Source: Zerene cesonia (Eukaryota; Arthropoda; Insecta; Lepidoptera; Pieridae). Taken from it: DNA of 64,000 nt. Positions 11,966 to 24,349 of the stretch are shown here, one piece after another. Every line of letters starts with the position of its first letter. Positions within the stretch are counted from its first letter, which is position 1. The notes under the pieces were generated by a model, which saw only the letters and a list, made by a program, of their open reading frames with translations, made no database searches and was not told the origin of the DNA. The position numbers and the translations under genes were made by a program. The stretch spans positions 1 through 64,000 of the forward strand of contig NC_052120.1 of NCBI RefSeq assembly GCF_012273895.1, written 5' to 3'.

Positions 11966-13515
11966 TTGGGAGTAGCGCTTCCTGCGGCAGCTGGTGCGGC
12001 GGCTGTTGCGGCGGCTGGTGCGGCGTCTGGTGCGGCGTCTGGTGGGGCTGCTGGCGCGGCGGCTGCGGCGGCGCCTCGGGCGGGCGTGCCGGCGCGCTCG
12101 GCCGCACCGTGCTCGTCGTTGTCAGCCTTCTGTACACATATTGTATATGGCACCGTAACATCGAAAACACCAGTAGCTTACTTTCGCGGGCTAGATTACC
12201 TACTTGCGAGATTGTACTCTGTTGTTATTATTTTATGGTAAATTATAAAACTAACCATGTGTTGGATTTGGATTGTGAAATAGATATTCAATATTAGGTT
12301 AGATTCGGTATATTTAAAAACGACAGAGATGCACCTGACTTTGTTTGGGGAACTATATACCAGCGATGTATTCGCATTACAACTAGTTTCAAGAAAATCA
12401 TTATCATCTGAATTCTTACACATATATTTATATTTCTATAGTTCTTGTAGACCATAAGCCGGCGCCTCAGGAACCATCTAAGAGCTTGATTTACGATTTA
12501 AGCCCTTATTTTATCATAGCCTATCTTTGTAGGTTATTGTAGAGCTGAGGTTAGAGTGAACTCCACAGCACACTCTATCTGAGTAAAAAGGACGGGGTGT
12601 GAATTACCCCAGGTCGGGCGGGTCGGGCGGCGCGAGGCGCTCCTGGTCCTGCAGCTCGGCCAGGCGCCGGCTCAGCGCCAGCACGCCGCTGCTGAAGTTG
12701 CCGTGCGCCGTGAACTTGCAGCGAAAGTCCTCCGGCGGTCCGCACTTGAACAGGTAGCAGCTGCCGGGGCTCTGCAAGACAACACACCACAAATACGCAT
12801 GCTGTACACAAACCTCTAAACTGTCTTAAAGAGCGAGTTAGTATATTACCACAAGAAATTCAAACATTTTTATTTTGTTGCCTAAACCACGAATTTGGAA
12901 ATTTCCCTAAAACTTTTCGACAAATTTTAAAGTTTAATTGAAAAAATTTAAATGGTATAATACGCAGATTAATATCCGAATGAAAATATTGTACGTAACT
13001 ACATTACACTATTATCTCTTCCCGAAAAAAAAAAACATTATTGGCTTGGATAAAGGGGAAACACATATGTTACATTTATTTGAGACATATAGTGTTATGT
13101 CTTAGAATAAAGTACACACTTACAGAATAGTTTAAGATTTTTATAATACACACGCATATACTATATATACATTCGGTGTTTTATTTATGTAATGTATAGT
13201 TATTAACCTAACAAAAAGGTTTATTAACTAATCACTGCAGCATGTAACTTTATCTATACAAGAAGATGAATTGAAGGTTACCTTCTCCTCGAAGACGAAG
13301 ACGTCGCAGCCGTCAGTCTCGCAGCAGAGGCGCAGGCACTCGCGGCGCGAGCCCACGTCCAGCTCGGAGAGGTAGCGCGCGCCCATCTCGCGCGACTCCT
13401 CCGTACGGATGATCTTGTCCCGCTGCACGTCGAAGCGCGCCGCGCACGCCGCGGGGTCCAGCTCGCGGCCCTGCGCCGCCGCCGACAGCCAGACCCACAA
13501 CAGCACCGGCAACAT
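11966..13515 (-). CDS. MANSC-domain secreted or membrane protein, 5' three exons
   Basis: Three minus-strand exons connect in phase: 13515-13282 (78 codons, ends AAG|gtaacc), 12771-12608 (ttgcag|AGC, ends phase 2 at gtaatt) and 12129-11966 (tgtacag|AAG, ends at gtatgc). The start ATG at 13515 opens a signal peptide of about 16 residues (MLPVLLWVWLSAAAQG). The next ~85 residues form a cysteine-rich module with Cys at 24, 60, 64, 65, 70, 83, 88 and 96, including a CLRLCCETDGCDVFVFEEK segment and a CGPPEDFRCKF segment, typical of MANSC/MANEC domains found at the N-terminus of LRP11-like and HAI-1-like animal proteins. The third exon encodes a Pro/Gln/His-rich linker with repeated HQTP/HQPPQQPP units. 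The remaining exons (the frame is open, phase 1) were not found downstream to 7 kb, so the C-terminal half and any membrane anchor are unknown. Not a named gene to me. Confidence 0.72.
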
Positions 13516-14179
13516 TTCGGCGTTCCTTCCAGAGATAACGACGCAGTCCCACTTTCGAGGCCACCCTAATGATTTCGAGACACTACTTTATTCCACTATT
13601 AATCCTATTGTACTAATTTGATATGCAGGTACGTTTCTGAAGTGACTTCCTAGAATGTGTCAGGTCGACTGATCGGGCCGGCGTGGGTCGATAGCGCCGC
13701 GCAGGCGCGCCGTCGCGGAGGCGCGGCGTGGTGTGGCGGAGGCTTGCCTGACGCCCGCCGCACTTCTATTGCTCTATCATTCATGACAATTAACACTACG
13801 CAATTATTTATGTGAATAAAGCAATGAAAACAAATATCTCATTTAGTAACAATATAAAAATATGGTCGATAAAGTTCGGCTATATTATAGGTGTTTATTT
13901 ACACTTAAAGTATACACAATCAAGTAACAAAGTACAAACAATAAAAAATGTCTTGGAAAATAGTACTAAATTAACTGTTATATGAATTTTTGCATCGCCA
14001 AAATTATATCAAATTTTTCTCTAAATTATTAAGTTACAGACAATTAATTATTAAAACATGTATTAATTAAACAAGAATTAAAATTGATTTGAAATACTGC
14101 ATAGAGCATGTTGCCAGAAAAGGATATAAATTTCGTCTCTATGCGTAATGCGTTTCATTGCGCTGGAAGAAGTTCAATG

Positions 14180-14400
14180 GCATCAGGTTTATTCGTCAGA
14201 GTCACAGTACAATGAAGGGCCCATCGGGATCTCTAACCGCCTGTATGGGAAGGGTAGTGCTCGGGTGGCTGCGAGCTGCGTGCGGCGGGCGCGGCAGTGT
14301 GCGCGCGGGCGCGGCGACACATGCCCACACCTGCCGCTCATGTCGCTCTTCTTCAAATTCAGGAGCGTAAGTACTAACTTCAAAATTATTTTCATACAAA
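14180..14400. other. GC-rich candidate exon, strand uncertain
   Basis: A 170-bp GC-rich block is framed on the plus strand by an acceptor (tcgtcag at 14194-14200) and a donor (AGC|gtaagt at 14369), with an open frame SQYNEGPIGISNRLYGKG. On the minus strand it also reads openly (YAPEFEEERHERQVWACV...RDPDGPFIVL then stop), with a strong internal acceptor (cttcccatacag). I recognise neither product. It could be an exon of a gene whose other exons I did not find, or a regulatory island. Confidence 0.25.
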
Positions 14401-15199
14401 TGTTGTTTTATCAGTCCTGCTTATTTACCATAACTAAATGTTCTATCTGATATTATATATAAATGAAACCTAGGTAATACTCGTAAAAGTCATGTAGTTA
14501 AACTCAAATCGTTTAGCGTGCACCTATCAAAATATACTATTCTATTTACACATCATACTATATGCCGTCAATATATTATGGCCTAGAATAAGTCAACTAG
14601 GCTTACAATAAATTATTATTTAAATAGAGTATGTCACATATATTAAAATTGTGACATATATACTCATATGTTTTGATAATTTATAAACAAATACATTGAC
14701 ATTGAAGCTACTGTAAAGTTCTAAATCGTGTCCAGTACTATGCCATATCAATCACTGATGTGTATCACTGATTGATCAGATCAGATTTTTCACTCATGAC
14801 TCTTTCCGTAAGCTCAATGATACCTTTTGTTCCGAGTTCACAATGCCAAGAGGAAAGTGCGACAGAACTCCTACACTTCATTATCAGTAATGCATTACGG
14901 ACCTTTGTATGCGGTTATCAGATATCACTGCGTTGTTTATACCGCTGCATCGGTCCCTTGCAGGGACGACGTATTGCTTGATACAATCAATATCAAACAT
15001 CAAACAGAAATAACATTTTAACACGTCAATATCGACACGTGCAGTTGTAAGTCGATTTTTTTACATTTATAATTTCAATTCGAATCAAGGATATTGCTAA
15101 TGTGATAAAACATAAATATTATTAAATTCAATATCTATGCTTTTTGATAAGATTAGTGTTCAAATTAGATCAAAGATATAATTGCATGTCGCGGCACGT

Positions 15200-15665
15200 G
15201 TCTAGGGATATATTCTAGCGCTAAATGAGAATGTGCCTCGTGTCGCCTGGGAAGTCAAGAGGTTATGACTCGCTCGTCTCTCTCCTCTGCAAGGAGTCCC
15301 GGGCCGCTGGACTCCAGCCACGAGCGCTGCGCGGTCATACCCCCCCCGTCTCGCTCTCGACCTCACCCCGCCGTCCTCTCGCGTTCGCGGCACCGCTCGG
15401 CGCTCGCGGGCCGCCCGCTGCAGCCCGCCGCCCGCGGCGCGCTAGTCGTTGTCAGAGCGTGCAGTCGAATGTGCGTGCGTTCTGATTTCCGCGCAATCCG
15501 TTCAGTGGCAAGTGTCTGACACAAACAGTGCGAAGGTGTTGTGTTGCCGTGACGAGCTCCCGCGATCCGGCCTGGCGAGTGGGCGCAGGCTCTAGGGGCC
15601 ACTGACCGCGGATTCGGTACGACTCCTCTCCGCTTGCTGCCACCGACGCTCGCTGATCCTCTTCA
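15200..15665 (+). promoter_or_regulatory. GC-rich island with initiator, candidate distal promoter
   Basis: A 460-bp GC- and CpG-rich block in AT-rich surroundings with a TCAGTG initiator at 15502-15507, followed by sequence resembling an insect 5' UTR (AAGTGTCTGACACAAACAGT). It is open in several frames but shows no protein I recognise. Since the next gene on this strand is PPP1R14, whose coding starts inside an exon with an upstream acceptor at 26846, this could be its non-coding first exon. That link is inference. Confidence 0.35.
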
Positions 15666-18600
15666 CAGACCTATCTTTTAGATCTGTCATTGCTTTAGTA
15701 AGTTTGTAAACTGTGGAAACGCTACGAGAATGTACATCCTAATGTAAATTTAACTGAAATGTTTATATGACTCTACAAGTACCTATTAATCTGTGAAAGG
15801 GCAATATTGATAATTTTAATGGTAGGTAATCATAATAATAATCAATTAGACACAATCACAAACGAATATAAGAATAAGTATTTAAATTAAGCTACCTAAG
15901 TACATAAATTTAGTTTTAAAAAATTGTACGCCATTTCCAAAGTAATTAAATATGATACAGTTTCTATTATTGCGCTATGATCGATTGGATCCAATTTGGC
16001 TATTTGACGGCAATTACGAGGCAGCAAGCTGATAAGGATATCATGTGCCTAGGTATGTCTTACGCGAAGAGCGTCGGTACACAACAATCGGTAAAATCAC
16101 CTGAAACCAGATTGAAGTAATAAATCACGTTATCACGATAGCTTTAGGTTATCACGCTGCATGATGTTAGCATCTTTGTATCTTTTCATTAATTCAAGAG
16201 TGTTTATTATCTACAGATGACTCGAGTTAGAACTCAAGGGGCTCCATCGACCTTCGAGTCCCTTGTGTTACGAGCTCTAAAACAACCCTTAACTGAACAT
16301 CGCGATTGTGAGTCTGATGCTTTAGACTTTAAATCAATAAAATCGTGAGCATCGAGATTCAAGCGTGTGATGTATTATTCTGTTATATATTCTCACAAGA
16401 CAAACAATATGCATGTGTTCATCGACCGAAGCGCACCGCTAATATTGTTCAATTGTTAGCTAACTCTTCTTTACATAACATAAAACGATAAGGTTTTTTT
16501 ATGACAAAAGCTATTTTTACATTTAACAATGGATTGATGTGTATCGTATGCAGGAATTAATATCGTATTTTTGAGTTTAAATTGCTTTTGGTTATTTCGG
16601 TATGATGTAAAAACAAGCAGTATATGTAGCTCTATGAACTAAATAATTATTTAATTATCTAAATAATTATTATTAATCCAACCGTAAATACGTATAAGAT
16701 TAAATTCATAAACATGTACATAGTTAACAAGGAAGTAATTAATACATATAAAACGTTTGGAAGATCCCAGGTGCACGCCTTATAATCTCAATTTTCACAG
16801 TTAGATTGATTACAATTTTTTTATGCTGACTTCAAACGAAAAACTAATAAGACCGTCGTCTTCGAAAGCATCAAGATATTATTGGAGAATACTTAAACAT
16901 ATAAAAATTAATAGAAAACTTTTCGGAAGTTACCGTGACCACGCCAGTTTCCATGCATAGAGACACGCGGACGTGAACGGAGCAATTCTGTAAACATTTT
17001 GTTAATTTATTTATTACACAAACGTCATAAGTGATGAAACCAATGTTTAAACACTTATGACATTTGTGTGGAAAATATCATGATGCAAGTGCTATTTAAA
17101 ATAAATAGAGCACTGCCTTCGCATCTCCCTTTATGAGGCGTGTAATTACGTATAGTCCATATGATTTCCCGAAATTTTCAAGTACATATTCATATAATGT
17201 AAGTAATGGATGAGCTTGAGCTTTGCTGAATAATTATATCAAAAAAAATCTTTAAATTGGAAATACTATATGATGCTTATAAATTTTGTAGTACGTGACG
17301 AAGTCGTATTCGTGATATGTAACCGGAACTACTATTTTTGAAAATGAATATCCCCTGTAATACTGCAATCTATTTTCTTCAAATAAATAAATAGAGGCCG
17401 AAACGGTGTTGTCGCTCAACGAGCCCAGTAGAGCATTGCAAATGATGAAGATTGTTTCGGTCCCTCGCGCCGCGCGCCTCCCAGCGCCGAGCCGAGGGCC
17501 GCTAGCACCTCGTGCAATGCCGCGCAAGCCGGACTTCTGTTGCATAAGAACACCTTGCCTTCATAGTTGCAATGATTGCATAGCTTCCCAACTAATTAGA
17601 AATTTGCTCATATCAAGTAGCATAACATCCTTTGATAATAATCAATTTTTTTTAAATATGGCCCAAATGTATATTCTCCAAACGATGAATGTGCCAACAA
17701 CGCGTTGAACTGACCTAATTTTCTCCTCCCTTATGTAGGCATTAAAATATTACAAAGTCTGGTCGTTACGGCATTCAGTTAGCAGCTATCCAGTCCGTAT
17801 TAGGGTCAGATCCACTTCTAACAATATTACTCGGAAGCGGACTCGCGCCTGAACTCTCAGCTATTTCTGTAGGTGACGCACATCTCGTGTTTTATTAGCG
17901 TTCCTATGTTTGCAAGCTGATTCTGCGCCGTTCTGCACGTTATCAAAACTATAATTTGTCCCAAACAACGTGCCGTTTGCCAAACTTTCTGGTTCCAATT
18001 TCCATTTGCAAGGTACTTGATTGTAAATGTATTTCGGCTGATGTGAATATGGTTAGGAAATTGGCAAATAACCGTTGCTCGTCAGCTGCCGAAGGTCAGC
18101 AACCTTGCCGACCTCTCGCGATGCGCACTTCACACGTTTTCTGTGTCATCCTACCCATTAATGATACAATTTTATGACACGACAAATTCTTAAAAATATC
18201 TACGGCTTAATTAGATATAGATATAGAGTTTCAACATTCACAATATTTAAAATTTTAATCAGCAGTTTTTTAAATATTTATGAATTGTTTTAATTATTTG
18301 AGGCAGATTCAAGTCAAGCTTCATTTTAATTTGATATGTATCAATAGATGGAGTCACGTATCTTATAAAATCTTTGGACTTGCAACATATCGAATTAATG
18401 CGTATTAGTATCCTATCCTATAGTAATGGGACAGCGCATTCAAATATTAGTGTCCATAACAATGGTTAATTAACTTCTACATACATCACATTTAATTTTG
18501 AGTTTATTTCTCTTAGAAAGATATTAATGTAATGTAAACGGCAGGTCTAAGAAATTGAATGAAAGTCATTGAACATGAAAGTATATATAAAATTGATAAT

Positions 18601-20675
18601 TTTCTTAATGCTTTATGTATGATTATTAAAGCATCGAGAGCACCGTCCGTCTCTTAGATAGGTTGACTTGAGGTTGATCATGTCAGAGCAACATTTTTTC
18701 ACCAAAACCACTCGAAACACAAACTAAAACATTTATTTATTTAACTGGACTTATTCTAGAAGCGCTTGTGAATCGTTATAACATAGAATATTTATCACTA
18801 GCTTACGGCTCACGTCTTCGCTTGCGTCGATAATAAAATATTGTAATTCATGGATTTTTGAAGAAGAGAAATACGACTGTAAATGTATATTGTCAACAAC
18901 TTATATTAGCAAAAAAAGTTATTTGCCCTATCTACTATCATTATTACTTATCCAATGATATTTAATTACATATGTATCGATTAATTTTTTTATCCCTCGG
19001 TTACATGCATGGAATATAACCATAACCATATTAAAATGTTGTCTGAATCTGCCTAGTTTTTATTTATTTTTTTAACAAACAATCAGACATACAGACAAAA
19101 CAATGAGCAAGCATTGTTTCGGGCTACATATTATTTTATTTCGGGCTATACATTCCATAGCAATTACTCTTTTATAAAAATAATTAATCGTCGTGTTGGT
19201 TACTGTTCTATTATAATACACGGAATACATTTATCACTCAGTTCATGGATTCTCTCCTATATGTATCCAAAGAAAAATCTGATAGCTTCAATATTTGATA
19301 GATAAACAACGAAAAACTTTACTTTTACTAGACGTTTTTTTCTATTCTTTCCAAATTTCTCATTTGTAAAGCATTTCAATGCTATAAAACTTAAAGTTTA
19401 AGTTACTTTTATTTTTAATTACAGCTTTTAGTAGGTGAAATGCACAAGTTATAAAATATAAGTTTTGATAGTGATCGTTGGCTAAAGATGTAAGTAATGA
19501 ATAAGTTGCTGGTAACCTCTCGTCGGAAGGTAGGACGGAGTGAGTGTGCACGGCGAGGAGGTCGTTAGCGAGGAACCGGAGAGGACGCGCTTCGCTGCCC
19601 GCTAATGTTTCCATATTCATCGATTACTTTTTGTACCTTCACACACTACACTCGACGGCACCACAGTATAAATATTTATATTGTGCTTCGCTGCAGAGTC
19701 ACATAAAATATAATATTTCATTGTAGCATTGTCCAAAAATAATGTTATATTACGAATCTTTGTGTCATGAGTATAATATGAATTATGACGAACTTTGAAG
19801 CCGCGCATTTATGACGCTCATTTCAAACACCTAAGAACATTAATTATGGCTATGAATATCTTTATAATAATTTTATTTAACGTGTTTGTATTTTCGTAGA
19901 ATAATAAAAAGTAGGTATAGTACCATAAAACCATAGGTATTCCTTGCCTCCAACGTAAATTACGAAAGTGGAAAGCGTTATATCCATAAACAAATTCTAT
20001 TTTCACATTACGAAACTAATCTACTAGAAAATCTTTTAAAAACTATATTTTGATAACGTTTGCTGTGACGATTGACTGGAAAATTGTTGTGACTATTCTC
20101 ATATTTATATTTAGAACATGTTTCTGGATTTAATGCCAACAGCGTCATTTCTTATTGGGAAATAACTAATGTAAGTTAATACAAGTTTAAAATATTATTG
20201 TATATAGCTATGTCGAAAATTTTCACAGTCCAGTTGCTAGAATTGAATAGAATCGTATTTTTAAAGAACCTAAGCTGTAATGCGTCCTTCAGGGAAATTC
20301 TTACTTTACGCTGAATGAAGTTGGATTATTGATCTCATGATATCAATTAATGATTGGTCTCAGTCTAGTGAATGTACTGGCATATGTATCAGTGTAATAT
20401 TTTTATTATAATAAAAATAAATGTTTCTTTCATCCTTTCTTCCTTTCTTTATGAGAAGACATGATTGCAGTGGAACAATTTGCTATAAATGAAATTTCTT
20501 TGAATACTTCTGTAAATGAGAGGTTTCAAGTCGATAAAAATAGGCTTTTGTAACTCTCTAGTTTCCTACATATCTTCAGACAACAAACAACAAACAGTCA
20601 TATTATGATAAAACCGCCCTGTTGCAACTTTGAAGAAAGATAAGCAAACAAATACATTTTTGCATCTATACCTAA

Positions 20676-20867
20676 CTTGTTGCGCCCCGCGGTTTCGCGT
20701 TAGTCCGTATCCCGTAGGAATATATAAAATGTTGCCTATATGTTATTCTAGTTGTCCAGCTGTCTACGTACCAAATTTAATTGCAATCGATTCAGTAGTT
20801 TTTGCGCGAAAGAGCAACAAACGCACACACATCCTTACAAACTTTCGCATTTATAATATTAGTAGGA
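20676..20867 (-). mobile_element. Helitron-like element, Lep1 type
   Basis: Reverse-orientation copy: GCGCCCCGCGGTTTCGCG at the left and TTTATAATATTAGTAGGA at the right. The CTAG end has decayed to CTTG. Confidence 0.7.
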
Positions 20868-20987
20868 TAGGATAAGAAGTAGGATTTATAGGAATAAGGA
20901 GTTCGGAATTCACTAGATTTGATGTTGAATTTACCAGTTCTATTTCATTACCAGTTCTCTATCACATTATTATTGATTATATTAATT

Positions 20988-21190
20988 ACTGGCTTTTGTC
21001 CGCGGCTTCGCTCGCGATAAATTCGGAGTAGTTTGATATTATTATACATGTAAACCTTCCCCTTGAACCGATCTTTTTTATTAAATAAAACCCCATCAAA
21101 ACCCGTGGGCGTAGTTGTAAAGATTTAAGCATTCATAGGGTCATATGGAGTTTATGGACAGAGCAAGTGACTTTGTTTTATACTAGGATT
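20988..21190 (+). repeat. Lepidopteran retroelement-tail repeat
   Basis: CTTTTGTCCGCGGCTTCGCT, then AACCTTCCCCTTGAACCGAT, AAACCCGTGGGCGTAG and GACTTTGTTTTATACTA form a block order I recognise as a dispersed repeat tail in moth and butterfly genomes. Classification is from memory. Confidence 0.5.
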
Positions 21191-24100
21191 TTACTTAGTG
21201 GTTTAATTGTGATTACATATTTTACAAATACACAGTCCATGAACTTACTTATTTTGATTTTGATTTTTTTTTTTATTGAGAACAAAATATGTGATCTTGA
21301 AAACTATTTTGTAATATTCAAATTATGTTTTATTTTTCTATTTCCACATAAACGTGTGCTACCTTACATTAGATTAGGCAAACAGTAGAATATCGAAAAA
21401 CTACCTAATTATGGAAATAAATGTTGAAGAGATAGTGCTCGTGTCTGGCACTTATTAATTTAGTCGGCGACGAGACGCGCGCGGCGCACCGCGGTCGATA
21501 CGCCTCCGCCGACCTGCCCGCGGGCTGCACAGTGCACGAGGAACCCGGAGGAACACACTGTAACGAGATACAACTCTTTCTTAAAGTTATTCCTATTTCT
21601 AAGCTATTCCTATCATTATATTCCAGAACTTTTAAAACGTTAAATATTTAATGAAAAGAGTATGTAAAACGTTAAAATTTCCTATTTCCTGGTCTTAAAG
21701 ATAAGCATTTTGATCTATCCTCGTTCAATCGAGAAAAACGATAGAGAGTAGAGTAGAGCTTATACTTCAGGTAAGTTTAATAACTTGTGGGATTATGTTG
21801 TACATATAGGTACTTTTTCTCATTTAGTACGCATGCAGGATAACAAATTGGACGAACGTATCAAGGTCGATTTTGTCTTTGTAATAGGATTAAATAAAAC
21901 TGCAACTCTTACTTTACTAATATCGTATTAGTTGTGACAAATAGTTTGCGATGTCTTGATGTACGTTGTTCCTTAGAAATAATGAAACTATTTATCTTTC
22001 CTTGCATTTAAATCTGATCTTCGTTCTATATAGCATAAGTTATGCTGTATTACATGTCATTAAGCTCTCTCGCATATAAGTGTACAAGTGATGGAGTCAA
22101 GCACGCACGTTGATAAGGTGTTGAACCTTCCCATTACTGCAAGTACGATATACCGAAGTTAGTGCCATAAATCTGATGATAAATGAATTAATAACTTTTT
22201 TAAATTCGCGTTTCAGTGTCAATATAAAATAAATATTCATTGAATACATCCAAAAAAGACCGTCTAAAATCCCGAAGGTTAAATTCTTTACATGCAAGGT
22301 CTTGCTTGCACCGAACCTACTCGTCGAGAGAACAAAGGATTCATCTCCTATATGAAATTGGGTTAGATTAAATTATTCCTTAATGTATTGATTAAATCAT
22401 ACCTGCAATTTACAAATTATTTTGAGGTCGTCATTCTAATAAGTTAATGATATTTTATTGTCATAGATAAATATAAAATGTATTCATATAAACAAATAAA
22501 TAAAAATTATTTAGACAAAATATCACGTTAAAAGTTTTCGTATTTAAATTGCATATAGTGGCGTCATAAGTATAGAATACAATTTCCAGGCGGATTGCAT
22601 GGTATGTCTATGGAACAGAATACAAAATGCATTGGGGAGAAATAGTTGCAATTGAAAGGGCTGCGTGTAGACTGTTATAGTGTCTAGGCGGCGGGCGGCG
22701 GCTGCGGGCGGCGGGCGGCCGTCGCGGCGCCCAGGGCAGCCCTTTGTTTGTGCTAAAGCGACTTCTCACGGAACGCTTTACGTGGATAATGACTTACAAG
22801 CTGCTTTATTTTTGACTCAAAGTACTTGAATATGTTAAGTTGAAAAATGAAAACATAATATATGCAGAAACGAATAACGAAAAAAGATACGTAGATGGGA
22901 ACTGCTTGTGTTAGTGATAAAATAATAAACTTCCTTAATAATATAAATAAATAAGAACATTAGAATATTACGTTAATTCTAAGGTGGCCGATGTTAGACT
23001 AATTTATCATACTTCCTTAGGACTAAGATAAAGAAAAAAGCTTACTAAACTATTTGGGCTGCATCTGCATTTGTGCAGACTGTGCGCAACAAGCATATTA
23101 GTACAACTACTAAGTGACCATAAATTTCAAAATAGTTGCAAATGAAAGCGAAATTTGTATATATATAGTTTGTTAATGTTGAAAAAATATATCTCCGATG
23201 AAGTACATAACTTCATTAGAAACTCAAAAATCGCATACGATCCTGGATTTAGATTCTAAAGAGAATATTATTCAGCACCAAACAGAGATTAGAACTATTT
23301 CGACAACAGACTCGTAAATAAAAGCCGTACCCAAATCGATTCATACGGTTATTAAAATTGTCATGAACGCTGTTCTTAATAGGTGACCTTTGCGGCGCGG
23401 TTTCCACAAGAATTTATAAAACAACACTATTAACGATAGTGATTAAATTCACTTTGCCAACCTTGAATTTGATACCCATCTTGGCATTTCAAATTAATTT
23501 AGGCTTCGATTTCTTTATGTGCGTTTACACTCCACTTCTAATACGCTTGGATTACGATCAGATATTAGTGAATCCCGTGTACTGACTTCGTTTACTGTTT
23601 TGTGAAAGGGTAGCGCTCAGAATAACCTTCTTCTTCTTCTTGAGAGTACTCAATCTTAATAACCTTAACAGTTTTGCTATACATGTTCAAAACCTTGGAA
23701 ACGTTCTGAAGATGAAAATATTTTAGAAGTTGTCGTTCCTGAGGGCAGGATATTAGTTGATTAAAAAAATGTCTAAACTACAAAATTCATACCAAAAAAG
23801 TAACTAAATCGCACTGCAACTAATTCTTGCAAGGGAACCTTTATGATAACTGTGATCTCCTTTTTTCTACTACGGAGAAAACTCATCTTAAGATTCACAT
23901 TATGAATCCATTTATAAGTTTAACCGTGATACGCGGTCACATACCCACATACAAACCGAAAGAGTAGAAGTTCGCAAGACGATGTGATGTGTTGCAATGG
24001 TGGTGTGTGAGCGTTAAATGTTTCTTTATTGTTACTGCACACTATGATTTTCGTATTGTGGAGTAATAGTCGCTTTCAACTTCCAAAAATTATATAAAAC

Positions 24101-24275
24101 TAAAATCTAAACTACTAATTACAATTAGAACATAATATCATTTTCTGGTTGAGCAAATTCGTAAGAGTGAATGAGAGAGTGGTAACGTGAATGTGTACGT
24201 TTACTTAAACGGTTTTTCAGACCGTTCTTTAAAAAAGTCTTTATATCTTTTTTATATTCTGCCACAGATTTTATG

Positions 24276-24349
24276 AAGATTGTAAATGCGCATGTGTTTG
24301 TTTGTCTTTCTTTTACGTCGCATCAACCGAAACCGCGAGGCGCAGCTAG
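24276..24349 (+). mobile_element. Helitron-like element, decayed 3' part
   Basis: Contains GATTGTAAATGCGCATGTG and terminates AACCGCGAGGCGCAGCTAG, matching the ends of the intact copies with a large internal deletion. Confidence 0.55.

Noticed and set aside
11966..12241. Plus-strand Ala-rich frame at 12.0 kb
   Set aside because: It is the complement of the Pro/Gln-rich MANSC exon, which has matching splice sites and phase on the minus strand.
15225..15643. Overlapping 60-86 codon frames at 15.2-15.6 kb as a gene
   Set aside because: Arg/Pro/Ser-rich in all frames, as expected of a CpG island; no domain or splice-supported structure.
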